Below are positions 12,388 through 24,400 of a DNA stretch of 64,000 nucleotides, one piece after another (the first letter of the stretch is position 1; each line of letters opens with the position of its first letter). This DNA is from Hormiphora californensis (Eukaryota > Ctenophora > Tentaculata > Cydippida > Pleurobrachiidae). The notes under the pieces are model-generated. The model saw only the letters and a program-made list of their open reading frames with translations, ran no database searches and was not told the origin of the DNA. The DNA lies in the NCBI GenBank assembly GCA_020137815.1, contig CM035357.1, positions 3,972,996-4,036,995 on the forward strand, read 5' to 3'. The translations under genes were made by a program, and so were the position numbers.

Positions 12388-15300
12388 ATGATCGCCCTTT
12401 TACAGTTCCTCCTCCTTTCTACTCTGACATCATGCAACATCATCTTTCTCCTTCTACTGCAGCTCCCTATCATCTCGTCTACAGCTGATCCTGACCCCCC
12501 TCCTCCGAATGTGTTGATGATTGTCGTTGATGATATGGGTTATGGAGATGCGGGCTTCCGTGGGAGCGACATTCCCACCCCTACCCTTGACCTCCTTGCT
12601 GAACAGGGAGTTGTGCTGGAGAACCACTACGTAATGCCACAATGTGGGCCCACACGTGCAGCGCTCATGAGCGGTAGGCATTCCATCGTAACGGGCACGT
12701 GGCATGGTAATTTTCAGCCCAAGGAGGAGAGTGGTTTACCACTGGAGGAGAGGACGATGGCGGACATGTTCAAGGACCATGGATACGACACACACGCCGT
12801 GGGGAAGTGGCACCTGGGAATGTTTAAGCCTGAGTACACTCCTCTTTATCGTGGATTTGACACTTTTCTGGGACTTTACACGGGGACAAGTGATCACTTT
12901 ACACATGAAAACCGGAGAGCATACGATTTGAGATACAATTTTAGGACTAAAAACGGTCATTTCAAGGATAAGATTCTCAAGGATATGAAAGGTGTGTACA
13001 GTACGAATATCTACGTGGGTAGGACGGTCGAGCTATTAAACCAGGTCAAGTCTGATCATCCTTGGTTTATATACTGTGCATTGCAAGTGCCCCACGCCCC
13101 TTATATCGCCCAAGAAACAATGATCAAACATATCGAAAAGGCTGAAATCGAGCGGTCACGTAACAAGAAACGTGTCAAGTATGCTGCAATGATTCTGGGG
13201 ATGGATGAAGGAATCAAGACGATTCTCGATACTCTTGATCTCCGGGGGTTCCGTAACAACACAGTTGTAGTTGTAACAAGTGACAATGGAGCCGTTAACG
13301 ATGGCCCGGGCTCCAATTATCCTCTTCGTGGGGGCAAGAAGAGTTTCCTAGAGGGGGGAGTGCGAGCCCTCACCATAGTCCGTGCACCGGGACTGTTAGC
13401 CAAGACGGGCTACACGAACACTCATCTTCACCATGTAACTGATTGGTTGCCAACATTTGAGTTCCTTGCAGCGGGGAGGAAACATGTTGAGAGACCGGAG
13501 GATCCGGGGGATGGTGTGACGTATGGGGTTAACATCTGGCCGAGCATCAGTGATAACCTTTCTTGCAGAGATTTTGTAAGTTGAATATCAGATTAGGAAG
13601 TATATAATTTGATATCTGATCTTTCTGGTGTTGAATCAGATTAGATTAGATACAATTCTTCTTGGTCAAAATGTAGTTTAAATTCCTCAAATTATTGATT
13701 ACTAACTTTAACCCTTCGTCTAGGTGCTTATTAACATCAAGCGTCAGGATAAGTTTAAAGGAACCCCAAAGCGAACATCATCCAACAACCGACCACCGCC
13801 CCCGTTAGCATCAAAACCAAACAACAACAACGAAATAACCGATCATAACAACCGACTACCTGACAATGATCTATTCCATGTCCATCTTTACCAAAAATCT
13901 AAGTCCCGATTACGTCCCGGTGGTACCTCACCGAAATATTTTGACGCAGAAAAGTTCAAATCAATATCTGAGCGGTTAAGACAGATCTACCATCACAACA
14001 ATGTTAACGACACTGTTAACGACAGGTCTGTAAAAGCGATAAGAGTGGATCGATCAGCTATAGAGTGGCCAGCAGAGAAAGATCTTTTCGAGAAGTTGGA
14101 TCAAGGACCTGTTACTGAATCACTGGATGAAATGGCTACTGAGCTTGTTGATGGGACTGAGGTTATTGACTTTGAAAAATCAATAGACATCCTGGATGAT
14201 AATATGATCGAAAAGGGGACAGAAATCATCGATGATGATGAAATTTCCAACGAAACTGAGGATGGGATTGAAGAAACTCCGGAAGAGACATTAATTGAGG
14301 AGCCTCCAGAAGAAGAGATGACAGCTGATGAATCTGGAACGGAAGTTATTGATGAGCAGGCCGAGAAATCCACAGAAATCATAGACGAAGATTCAGAAAA
14401 AGATAAAACGAAAGAGGAGAAAGGAACTGAGGTGATTGATGAAGGTGATAAAGCAACAGAGGAAGTGGATGAGTCTGAAAACGAAACTAAAGACTGTAAG
14501 AAAGATGATGGTTGCCCACCTAAACCAAAACCCCGGGATTGTGAAAATGAAACTGAAGGTTGCAAGGATGATGAGGAGGATGAGATCAAAGATGGAAAGG
14601 TTCCTGGGTTTAGGGACTTAGCTGTGGCGAGATACAGTCATTGGAAACTTATCATTGGTAAGAAATAGTATACAAAGTTCAGCAGTTGTCTGTGATATCG
14701 AATCTAGAAGAAGCATTTTCAGCTCGTGTAAAAATAATTCTCGTGTTAACTGTCAATTCCTCCTACGTTCAATTCATATGTTGCCACATTTGATTCATAA
14801 GTATGTTGGGCACGTCACGCCCCCATGTTCCCCCCTACAGGGTTGGGCCGCTACACGGCCAAATAAGTATGATCTGACACATTCTTCCAATATTACAGGA
14901 TACGAAAAAGACATATTTGAAAAGTGGACACTATCCAACGGGAAGGAAGTGAGCCTACAGAGACCAGGATCCAACAAGTCTGACAAATATGTAAGTTATA
15001 TGTATAAGTTATCTAGCAATTTCTAGTATTTTAGTGTGGATACAGTCTATTTATTATAGGGGACAATCGAGTTCACTATCACCCGTTTTTCTACATCCTT
15101 GAGCGGAGAAAAATGCCCATTGGGAGATATTATGAGAAATTTATATTCGAAAAGAAAAACATATATATTTTTCTGTTTTAGATCATTCCCAATATAATAC
15201 TCAAGGGTAGATTATGAAGTACAGCTACACAGTGCCCATTGTCTGGGATATACTGTCTGAGCATTCCAACCTGACCCTATTCTCATGTCTTTCTGCTTTC

Positions 15301-15613
15301 AATGGAATGCGCGAGAATCATGGTCAGAGCCAGGGGAATATATGATTATATATTGGTACCGAAGGCCGGTTCATCCTCACTTTCATTTAATTTGTTGCCA
15401 AACAACTAAACATCCTGTTTCCAGGTTGAGATTCTCTACGAGCTGAAGAGTGATCCTCGTGAAAAACGGAACGTCGCTGATAAATACCCCAAAATCCTGA
15501 AACTAATGAAACGAAGAATTGAACAATACAGGGAGAAAGTGGTGCAAATGTACAAACCAAAGAGCTCAAATTATGGAATTCAAAATGGAATTTGGCTGCC
15601 CTGGGTTAGGTAG
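12388..15613 (+). CDS. Arylsulfatase-B-like sulfatase with acidic repeat insert
   Basis: Exons: 12388-13575, 13724-14657, 14899-14990, 15425-15613. A hydrophobic N-terminus (a signal peptide or anchor) precedes NVLMIVVDDMGYGD, the sulfatase metal-binding Asp pair. CGPTRAALMSGRH holds the CxPTR motif whose Cys is oxidised to formylglycine. GKWHLGM, GFDTFLG, HAPYIA, TSDNGA and PLRGGKKS..EGGVR follow in the order of arylsulfatase B/I/J. It likely cleaves sulfate esters, probably on glycosaminoglycan-like sugars, in lysosome or outside the cell. Unusual: between SCRDF and the conserved RYSHWKLIIG, exon 2 inserts about 280 residues, first basic with Pro and Asn, then strongly acidic with repeats such as EKGTEVIDEGD and KGTEIIDDDE. 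The C-terminal exons end with YELKSDPREKRNVADKYP, the family's usual tail. No frame breaks seen. Confidence 0.9.
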
Positions 15614-16142
15614 CCCACTTGAACTCTAGCAATACACTCGATTTCACTGGATAAGCTGTGTAGGGCTGACTCTAGGCACCCCCAGCCACACACCATTATA
15701 TTGTTCACATGACCTTCGAGCCACACCCACACGCTCACACACACGCTCACAGACACACACAAGTCTAAACTTGATAAATTATTATACTGACACACTGTCA
15801 CGATCCATGCAACTAAATGTGTCACACACCAATTGAATTGTAATTTGCAGTTTGTTTAAAAAATCCAAAGTTCATTGATTGTTTCTCTACTCAGCAATTG
15901 GACTCGATATATCAACTTTTAGAACGGACGGCTCACCGAATGATTTAATCGTAGCCGTAGTAGAGACGCTTACAACATGTCCAAACGAACAATCCTTTCT
16001 GAAAAGAAACATCATTTAAAAAGGCGGTTTCTTTTGTATACTGATTCCTTCTCCTCTTTACTCACTTTTAAAGAAACCGCTTTTTTAGTCTCTTTTGTAT
16101 AACTACTCGGCAGTGACTAATTGATGGGTAAATAATAGCTAA
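15614..16142. other. Intergenic between convergent genes
   Basis: This gap separates the sulfatase 3' end from the 3' end of the minus-strand acidic protein. It includes a 32-bp-scale inverted pair, AAAAAGGCGGTTTCTTTTGTA (about 16018) against AAGAAACCGCTTTTTTAG (about 16071), which could form a hairpin between the two genes. No coding sequence is supported. Confidence 0.5.
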
Positions 16143-18333
16143 TTAACGACTATTTACTGATTTACTGACCGGCCGAATGGATGGTCTGGGGCTGTCCCGT
16201 GTTGGAAGATAGGTAAGTCCGTAGCAAACATCACCGTGCTCAGAAATCTTCTTCGTCGACATTATCTGCAATAATCGCTCAATAATTGCTCAATAATTGC
16301 TCAATAATTGCTCAATAATTGCTCAATAATTGCTCAATAATTGCTCAATAATTGCTCAATATAATTGAACGGCCACTGGTTAGATATAGACCTTAAGACA
16401 TGATATGATCTGCATATCAATACGTGCTAATTAATTAATTACCTGGTAACAATGATATCTGTCGTCGAAGGGTGGTTCCCTAGCAATGAACGAGTCAACA
16501 GCCACATCCACCTCATTCGACATCTTTACCTTCTGAAAAAAATCTTTCTTACCTTCTAAAAACAAGATAACTCTTTCAGAGAAAGTTAAAAATCTACCAT
16601 TAGGATAGGATTCTCCAATTTAAATGGGAGAATCCTATTTGCATTTGGACCCTGATGTCAGGTTCCCCGATTTACCGGGATCCTCGGGAGAAAGAGTTTT
16701 GCCCGGCAAATCGCGGGGTTCCCGTAAATCGGGGTCCGACTGTATAATATACTTACTGGAATGCCGGGGCTTGTGGTTGATGGACTGGTGGTGCTGTGTT
16801 CATCTTTAAGATGTGCCTCACAGATCTTAAAACACCACTTTATCCTCTTTGTCTGTGGACTCTGGGGAGAGATCGATTTGAATTGCATTATATTACTTGT
16901 AAGTACTCAATTTTATCAATCAATCAGCTCGATTTTGCATTATATCATTAAAAGAAGAGCTACACAGTTTCCCAACCATTTTGAGCCAGTCTCCAGTTTT
17001 AAAGAGTTCCGACTTGAACTCCTCATAGAGCGTTGCCAGGGAATGGTTCTTACACAAGCATTCCTTCTTGTTGTACGGCTCAGAGGTCGATGGCATGTGA
17101 GACGCACCGTTGGTATCTATACAGGGAAAATAGAGGGAAATCTCCAGTCAAATAACCAAATCCTTTCCCCTCAAGGGGGCATACTTTCAATTAAGTTCGA
17201 AGTTTTAAACTTACAGTTAGGTGTTTTAGGTGGTAACTTGGGACCACCACTCTTGAGCTTGGAATCCTGCTCCTCAATCCAATCTATAATGTTGATCCAC
17301 GGTGCATTGGAGGAAGCAGTACCGTCTGAAATAAATACCTTGATTACTCAATTAGTAAATGTACAAAATACCTTGGTTACTCAATTAGTAAATAACTTGT
17401 CTAGTTCAGACTCTCGCACACGATGAATATCTACAAGCAATCCCTAACGATAAAGTCTTATAGGCGCGATCTGTACAGGGAAATCTTGTACAGGGAAATC
17501 TTAAAAGCACGTGAAATCCTAAAAGTGAAAATCCTAAAAGTGAAAATCCTAAAAGCACGTACTATAATTAGTACTATAATTAGTACTATAATTAGTACTA
17601 TAATTAGTAACATAATTAGTAACAATCACCTGTAACCCATAGTTTTGGTTGCTGCGTCCTTGCATCAAGTACCTCTGTAGCAGTGTTCCCCTGCACAGCA
17701 GGCACTGGTCCGACAACCTGATCTTCGTCTTGAGATGTTATGAATTTTTCCCAGAACGCAGGCGGTTTTTCATCATTCTCTTTTTCACCGGTCGGGTTAA
17801 CAATGTGATCTGATTCTTTTTCATCAGTGTCATCAATGTGATCTGATCCTTTTTCATCAGGGTCTTCAACCTGATCTGACCCTTTTTCAACAGGGTCGAT
17901 AATGTGATCTGATCCTTTTTCCAAAGGGTCATCTATGTGATCTGATCCTTTTTTCAAAGGATCGATTTCATCAGCAACAGCAGCTGGAAGGGTTGGTAGA
18001 TTCAAAGATTCATTCAAAGATGGTATTTCTGTCTTGATTTGTTCGGCTGATGGCTCTACCAGCGTATACGTTCTTTTCCGTTCTGTAAGGGGAAATTCTT
18101 CAAGCAATACCACTTGAAAACTGAAGTTTTTAGTTTCACAGAATAGTGTCCTGATTGAAACATCAACGAATCAAAGCCTAATAAAATGGGCTCGCTACTA
18201 AGTTGACATCCTCTCTCTCTAGTCTCTAAAATGCAATATCACATAACGTACCTGAAATAGGGATACCACGGGATAATGAAAGTAGCAAGGAGAAAAGAAG
18301 GGCACAAATAACACGGAGAGAAAGAGCAAACAT
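16143..18333 (-). CDS. Secreted acidic-repeat protein, family unknown
   Basis: Exons in transcript order: 18333-18252, 17630-18082, 17215-17325, 16977-17116 (or read through to a stop at 16924), 16757-16861, 16443-16532, 16143-16265. Exon 1 encodes a signal peptide (MFALSLRVICALLFSLLLS). Exon 2 carries five to six copies of a 12-13-residue acidic unit such as EKGSDHIDDTDE. Exon 4 contains ECLCKNHS and GKLCSS cysteines; the later exons add KWCFKICEAHL and a C-terminal HGDVCYGLTYLPT, faintly like the start of a C2 domain but too short to claim. Splicing from 16977 uses a weak donor (ATG/GTTGGG), so a shorter protein ending at 16924 is an alternative. It converges on the sulfatase gene, which has a closely similar acidic repeat. 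Function unknown; an extracellular, ion-binding or matrix role is only an inference. Confidence 0.7.
16263..16362. repeat. 12-bp tandem repeat (AATAATTGCTCA)n
   Basis: About eight copies of AATAATTGCTCA lie in tandem, immediately upstream (in transcript sense) of the acceptor of the last exon of the minus-strand acidic gene. The first unit has a C in place of T. Units are identical, without spacers, so this is a minisatellite and not a CRISPR array. Confidence 0.9.
16650..16744. mobile_element. Short pogo-like MITE
   Basis: Inverted ends containing CCCCGATTTACCGGGATCC and CCCGTAAATCGGGGTCCGAC make a ~95-bp hairpin of the same family as 3283-4100. The left end is degraded (CCCTGATGTCAGGTTCC). 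It sits in an intron of the acidic-repeat gene, directly next to a donor at 16756. Confidence 0.7.
17504..17613. repeat. Two adjacent short tandem repeats
   Basis: AATCCTAAAAGTGAA is repeated about three to four times (about 17514-17556), followed by ACTATAATTAGT repeated four to five times (about 17561-17613). Both lie in an intron of the minus-strand acidic-repeat gene, close to the donor of its exon 2. Confidence 0.8.
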
Positions 18334-18939
18334 GATGTATGGCAGGAGAAGTGCGGTAGACGGTAGATCTCTCTCCCCGCAGCCGGCCCCCCTCTCTATA
18401 TGTAATTCAGTTCACGACGTCCTCTCTCTATCTATCTTTCCCTCTCTCTCTATCCCTTGCCCTCTCTCTCTCTCTGATCAACCAGCCCCCTCTTCGTCCT
18501 ACACGCCCTGACAAAGATGATATTCTAGGAAGAAAAAAGGGAGCTTTCAAGTCTAGACGCTACTGCATAACAACGCTGGACGAGCGGCCTTTCTTAAGTA
18601 ACCCTTTATGTCCTTTCAGTTTCTTTCCCCCAGATCACTCTCTCCCTCCCTCTCTCTCTTTTATAGTTTGTATCATATCATTTGCTTACCGGTCATTAAC
18701 CATGAATTTATCGCTTCCTGAATTGCGAGGCCTCATGTCGACCGAAACCCCTCTCTCTAGAGAGAGAGGTAATTCACTTATGAAGCTTCAGACACAAAGC
18801 GAGTTTATCCCACGTGAGAGAACTGCTTCCCCATTTTATCTGAAATTCTAGACTCCTTCTGAAGGCTAGGTGTTCTTTTGGCTGTTACCTTCCTTCAATT
18901 TCCTTTTTGAAAGAACTTTTTGACGAAACTGCACAGATC
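18334..18939. promoter_or_regulatory. Divergent intergenic region (candidate bidirectional promoter)
   Basis: The minus-strand acidic gene starts at 18333 and the plus-strand dehydratase at 18940, so this 600-bp gap lies between two divergent 5' ends and must hold both promoters. It is CT-rich (several CTCTCT runs, 18360-18480 and 18650) and contains a small palindrome CCTCTCTCTAGAGAGAGAGG (about 18749). No TATA box is convincing. Confidence 0.45.
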
Positions 18940-21311
18940 ATGTCGTTGCCATTGCACGTGCGAACTCCCTTAATCCGAAGTGCTCCCCTGTCACTATGTG
19001 TCCAGGGAAGGGAGGTGTTTCTGAAACTAGAAAATACTCAGCCCAGCGGCTCCTTTCAAATTACGAGGTTTGTAGTTATTATTATTTTGAATATTATGTA
19101 TACATTTGATCCCATTCAGACAGCAGAAAGGTGGCTGCTCGCGATGCTTAGTTGTTTGTTAGCCTGCTGCACAGTAGCAGACAAACTCCATTTCTTCTCA
19201 CGCCCTATAACTGCATAATTGTTTTAGGGCGTGATATGATATATGAAGACATATCAACTACCTTAACTTTTTATACTTCTCTTCGGCCTGCCTTTGATAT
19301 TTATAGATATATCATTTTCCAAATACGATTGCTAAATATTTTCGTGCCTTGGCCTTTGAGTTTGAACTTTTCCGGGTCAGGTGCATTCCATAGAGTTGGA
19401 CAATGATTAACAAGACATGTTGTAGGTTTTAATCCCTCTCTTTTCTTTTTTATCTTCTTCTTCTTCTTATTTTATACGAGGACGCTGGCTAGTGTGAAGC
19501 ACTGGCCAGTAAGGGGTGAGTGACATGAGGATCCCGTTCCCCGTCATGGCTTCTTTTTTATCACACTCTCTCCCCTCCCTCTCCATCTATCGTCTACTAC
19601 AGGAATTGGGCACAGCTGTCAGAAGGCGGTGGCTGCAGGAGCTACCCATCTGATTTGCAGCTCTGGAGGAAATGCGGGAATGGCAACGGCATACTCTGCA
19701 CAGAGACTTGGAGTCAAGTAAGTGTATTCCTTGGTGCTACCGGGAGAGGTTTTTGTCTGGTAAATTAAGGTATGTTTATGTATATAATGTATTTTAATTT
19801 TACCTCCCCCTCTCTGCTTGGTAACATAGACACCTGGCGCGACCCCGTGTGCGGGGGTCGTGCCAGGTGTCTATGTCACCAACCTCTCTGCAGGGCAACC
19901 ATTTTCACCATGAATGGTTTACCGCAACCTGTCCTTAAGAAGTTTTCTGACCTGGGCAGTGAGATTTTCATTGGTGGGCCCATCTGGGATGAATGTGATA
20001 GGTAAGTTGTGTCATTGTCAACTGCATGTTCAGTAATCAGTAAAACCCGTCTACTCATCTGATCTAGTCCGGCCGTAAAGGAGAAGACTAAACTTCCTCG
20101 TGAACCATGTATTATTTCGATCGATTTATCATAATTTCTGCCTAGGACAGCCCGAGCATACATTAAATCCTTGGAGGAGAAAGGAGAAAAGGTTCACTAC
20201 ATCCACCCTTTTGATGGGGAATACGTCTGGGAGGGACACTCCACCATGATGGATGAGGTAATTAACTAATTGATTAATCAGTTAATTGAATTCGTCGTAG
20301 CAAATATTCTTTGACTCTTGGTCAATAGTACTGACAAACTATACGGTGTAAGGATTACAGTGCAGTTCTAACTGATTTCTGATCGATCATGATCGCTTCT
20401 GTTATACCTTGCCTTGCTCGATCCTGCATTTCCCTGCACCCCAGCCGGTTTGAACAAAATATACCCTTGTAAACAGGTGAAAGAGCAATTGGGTGAATTT
20501 GGTGTTACCGAACCCGGGGTAGTGGTTACATGTGTGGGTGGTGGAGGTCTCCTATCGGGAGTGTCACGTGGTATGGCACGTGCGGGATGGGATCACGTTC
20601 CCATTGTTGCCATGGAAACCAAAGGAGCGGAGTCTTTTCATTTAGCGATGGAGGCTGGGAAACCTGTTAAATTGGAAAAGCTAACCAGCATCGCCAAGAC
20701 ATTGGGTAAATATTTTTAAATCCAAATTTAAAGTTCGAGTTTTTCTGTTTTGGCAACCAATATTTAGATGTAACTATCCCAACACCTCTTGTTCTCTTCT
20801 TCTCTCACACATGTGTGTTCTCCTTTTCTCTCCTGTAGGTGCCCAAATGGTGTGTAAGAATGTGGTTGAGGAGGGGCTGCGGCGGGAGATTATTAGTGAG
20901 CTGACAGACGACAAAACAGCTGTTCAGTGCAGTTGGTGGTTCTTGAGGGACCATCAGATGTTGGTGGAACCAGCTTGTGGTGCTACCCTCTCCATCGTAT
21001 ACTCAGGTACTTGGGCACGTCACGCCCCTCTATGTTCGTGCGTGAAATGTTGAGATATAATGTGATAATTATGTGAAACCACGATCTATGTTTGTACGAA
21101 ACGACCCCTTGTTAATATAACATCTTCCTCTTCCTTCACGTCAGGAAAGATATCGGACAGCATTCCATTGGCCAGCTCTGACAACCCGATAGTAGTGATT
21201 GTATGTGGGGGAGCGACTGTTGATATTGATACTCTCCGAGAGTTAGTTTCCTCCCTGGGGGTTGATACTGAACTAGGAAAACACTATCCTTTGGAGAAAA
21301 TGACAATGTAA
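18940..21311 (+). CDS. L-serine dehydratase/L-threonine deaminase-like PLP enzyme
   Basis: Exons: 18940-19067, 19603-19717, 19894-20001, 20146-20257, 20477-20705, 20839-21006, 21145-21311. The protein (~340 residues, usual family size) starts MSLPLHVRTPLIRS like vertebrate SDS/SDSL. Motifs in order: QPSGSF (PLP-lysine loop), CSSGGNAGMATAY, PFDGEYVWEGHSTMMDE, VGGGGLLSGV (phosphate-binding glycine loop), AMETKGAESFH, VEPACGATL and VIVCGGATVD. It would deaminate serine or threonine to pyruvate or 2-oxobutyrate in the cytosol. Oddity: the exon 1 end reads SFQITR and is one base out of phase with exon 2; without one base near 19057 it would read SFKLRG, restoring the PLP lysine, and GIGH would follow in frame. 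So there is an extra base, or a +1 shift at TCC-TTT-C. Start chosen by alignment to family N-termini. Confidence 0.88.
19823..19877. repeat. ~50-bp perfect hairpin next to exon 3 acceptor
   Basis: ACATAGACACCTGGC(G)CGACCCC is followed after six bases by its reverse complement GGGGTCGTGCCAGGTGTCTATGT. It lies within 20 bp of the acceptor of dehydratase exon 3 (19894). It looks like a tiny foldback insertion and could fold in the pre-mRNA near the splice site. Confidence 0.8.
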
Positions 21312-21477
21312 TAAGTTATATATAACAGTGTTACGTGTTATTGACCGTTCAATATTAGTTTTTAAAAGAAAAATAAACCGCGTTTTGTCCTTCTCATATA
21401 CATTATACATCACGTGGAACAACAATGTCCTTGATATCACTATGTAAAGATTCCATTGTTCATATCGTGATGAACGT

Positions 21478-24400
21478 TTAGCTGGTAGGAACGGGATCCA
21501 GTCCTCTGATCGTATCACCCCTGGAATGTTATGACAAGGTCAGCTGAGGGTTAAAAACTAAAAACAGTTGACAATGATCGGGTGGTTGAGCAAGTTATAT
21601 TCAGGGTCAGCTAATGTAACCAGTTACCTAGACTAAGCTTACCTTAGTTCGGGGTCAGGTAACAGGCTAAGTTTCTGAATGTGGTCAGGTCCAATTCCAT
21701 CGCTCTTCCACTTCGTTTCAATCATGTCCAACCTCTTGTTATCTGATAGAAAACTCGTGTAAATAGATATTCGAACACCAAAACTATTGATGCAGAGAAG
21801 AAACGCGGAGGAAAATCGTTAGATGTTTATTCTTGCCATTTTATCAGTTTGGTTTTACTTACAGACTTCGGTTACTGCTTCAGGTTTAACATTGTGCCTC
21901 AATTCTAACTCCTTATCACACCTGGCAATATAATGATGATTTACCGAAAAGGATCATTTCAACCTTACTTAAACTGTCGCCGCATGCTCAGATTTAAGTG
22001 TAAAGAAAGGGAACTTACAGTGAGAGATCTTTCTCGAGTCGGTCAACCCTTTCCTGGGATGCTCGTATGATGTCACTTTGTTGAACTACCGCCCTCTGAT
22101 ATCTAGTCACCTGCAGGGATTGTTGGTTGAGGGATGGGTACTCAACAATACAGGGATACATTGGTGATGCCGGTGATGGGATTTGATCATTGCTATAATG
22201 CTATATCAATAACTTTTACGAGTTTTACAGGATCGTCCAGATTTTATTCTGAGCGATAGATTCTGGACCATATAATGCATCTGGGCTCCGTAATTTCAAT
22301 TGTCTGAAACCCAGTTCTTCAAATGATTTCAAGGTCACCTCGGCTCGTTTTTGTGCGACGACCACGTTAAGGGCACCCTGGACAGCGTGTTCTAAGTCGT
22401 GTTTTAGGTTATCAAGCTGCTTCTGTAGGTAGTCAATGTTCCTCTTACTGTCCCTGATCTGAACTCTGAAAAGGACGGAGATATTTCAAATAATGTCTGA
22501 ATGATCTGAACTCTGAATAAGGAACCCGAAGTAAAGTAAAATTGTTACACGATGCCTGATCTCAAAGCGAAAATGGGTCACCATGATGCCTGATCGGCTA
22601 TCCATGACATCACGATGACGTATACCTCTTAAGATTGTTATACCTGTAAGTGGTGATAAGGGTTGCAAGTGCCTCCCTGTATCGCTCGAAAGCGGTCCTG
22701 TGGGTATCCATCATTAGTTGGTTGGTGTTCTTCTTTGTCTGTACACACGTCTCCGCTAATTCACTACTCGCCACTGAATGAGGGGGTTGTTAATCAATAA
22801 GAATATGGTTGGGATATCGTTAGTAGAAGAAGATAGCTGAGGTAGGTTCTTGCTATGTCGCTATGAGTTACTCATATCGAGAGGATAGTATGGGTTAACC
22901 CTTTTAGAACGTGATAACTCGATTTCATTGATAGAAAATCCTTTCTGTGACTTCTTCTCCTTCTTCTGAGTTTCGGGTTCGGGAAACAAATTCGAAATAT
23001 CACGATTTTCGTCAATGCGATATGAATATGATCTACACTATAAGTGCTCGTGAGGCACCTATATTTATTCTAGTGATAGGTATAATCTACCATTGCGACC
23101 GTCCTGAGATAATTTTTGTTTATACAAAAACATTTTAGGATCATGAAAACGTTTCTTTAGTAGGCATTCCTTTAACCGCACCTTTAAGATCGGGGGTATT
23201 TTTTATTCACCAATTTCTCATAAAATGAAGCCTTGAGTAGCTCGAGAAGCGTGTCACGTGATAGCCAACACATACCCCACAAAGTGGCGTGATATTTCTA
23301 GAATGTTAGAACCAAATAGGGTGGTGAGTACCTCCAGGCGGGCCTAAAAACGCAAGCCTATATTTTCTTCCTGTACAGGGCCATCATATAAATACTGAAG
23401 GAAATGCCAACGTATTTATTATAGCCACAGTTCCTTATGACATAGGTGTTTTGTCTGATCTCTTTACCAAAATGGTTCTGTGAACAATTGTGTTGTTTAT
23501 AATTCGGTAGTGTTCGCTGGTAAAATGTCTCATTCACATGAGTGTTCATAATTTATAATTCCGGTATTGTATTAGACAGGGCCAATGTGTTACACAATTC
23601 CAGCAAGGAAGGTATTTTATCTTTGTTTCTAGCAAGATCTGTGAAGTCATTTAGGACAAAGTATCAATCCCTGCTGACGTATAAGATAGGGTGCATGACA
23701 TTTAGTTTCAGTAATCCGACCTTAATTTGAAAATGATATCACCCAAAAAGCGGAGAAATAAAGCTTTTCGGAGGCTGCTATCAAAATGATTACCATGTTT
23801 GCCCGGTTTTGTATTTTAGTGAGACCTAGTGAGATGATGTAATGGTTTGCCATGAGATCACGCCCCTCTAGTATAAAGGTGGTATCTGGAAGAGCTAATA
23901 TACCAGAAACATGTTTACTTTTCTAAATTGTGATCCGTCTATGTCACAAGAGTTTGTGGCTAAACAAATACATTGAATGGCTCTCGATACTTTCATGTTT
24001 CTACCAAGAAGCCTGCTCTAGATTATCTGTTTAAAATATTGATTTTGTTAAAATGCACCTACACTTGGCAAATGCTACAGACCCCTTTTCAACACCTACC
24101 CTGAATCTTTGACATTACAGTGTTGCACCCAGCAGCAGCATTCTTTAGTCTCACAAAGTTGGCCTTGGTAACTAGAAGATTCTCTCTCCTGCCCTGGAAT
24201 GACTTGCTTGTGTCCCTGTATTTCTCATTATCCTTATCGTGCTCATCCACCAGGCATTTCTCCTCCTTCTCCAAGGCCGCGAGTTGTCGTTTTAACTATA
24301 AATGAGGCATAAACTCTGGCCACTGGCACGTTATTTCAGATACCTTTCTCCCAGCGCGCCGCTGGGAGAAGGTAGCTGTAGTTTATCCGCCAGTGGCGGA

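Noticed and set aside
14101-14589. Minus-strand Ser-rich 162-residue ORF
   Set aside because: Shadow of the acidic repeat in the sulfatase exon.
16263-16362. Possible CRISPR-like array
   Set aside because: Direct 12-bp repeats with no spacers in an animal intron; a simple minisatellite.
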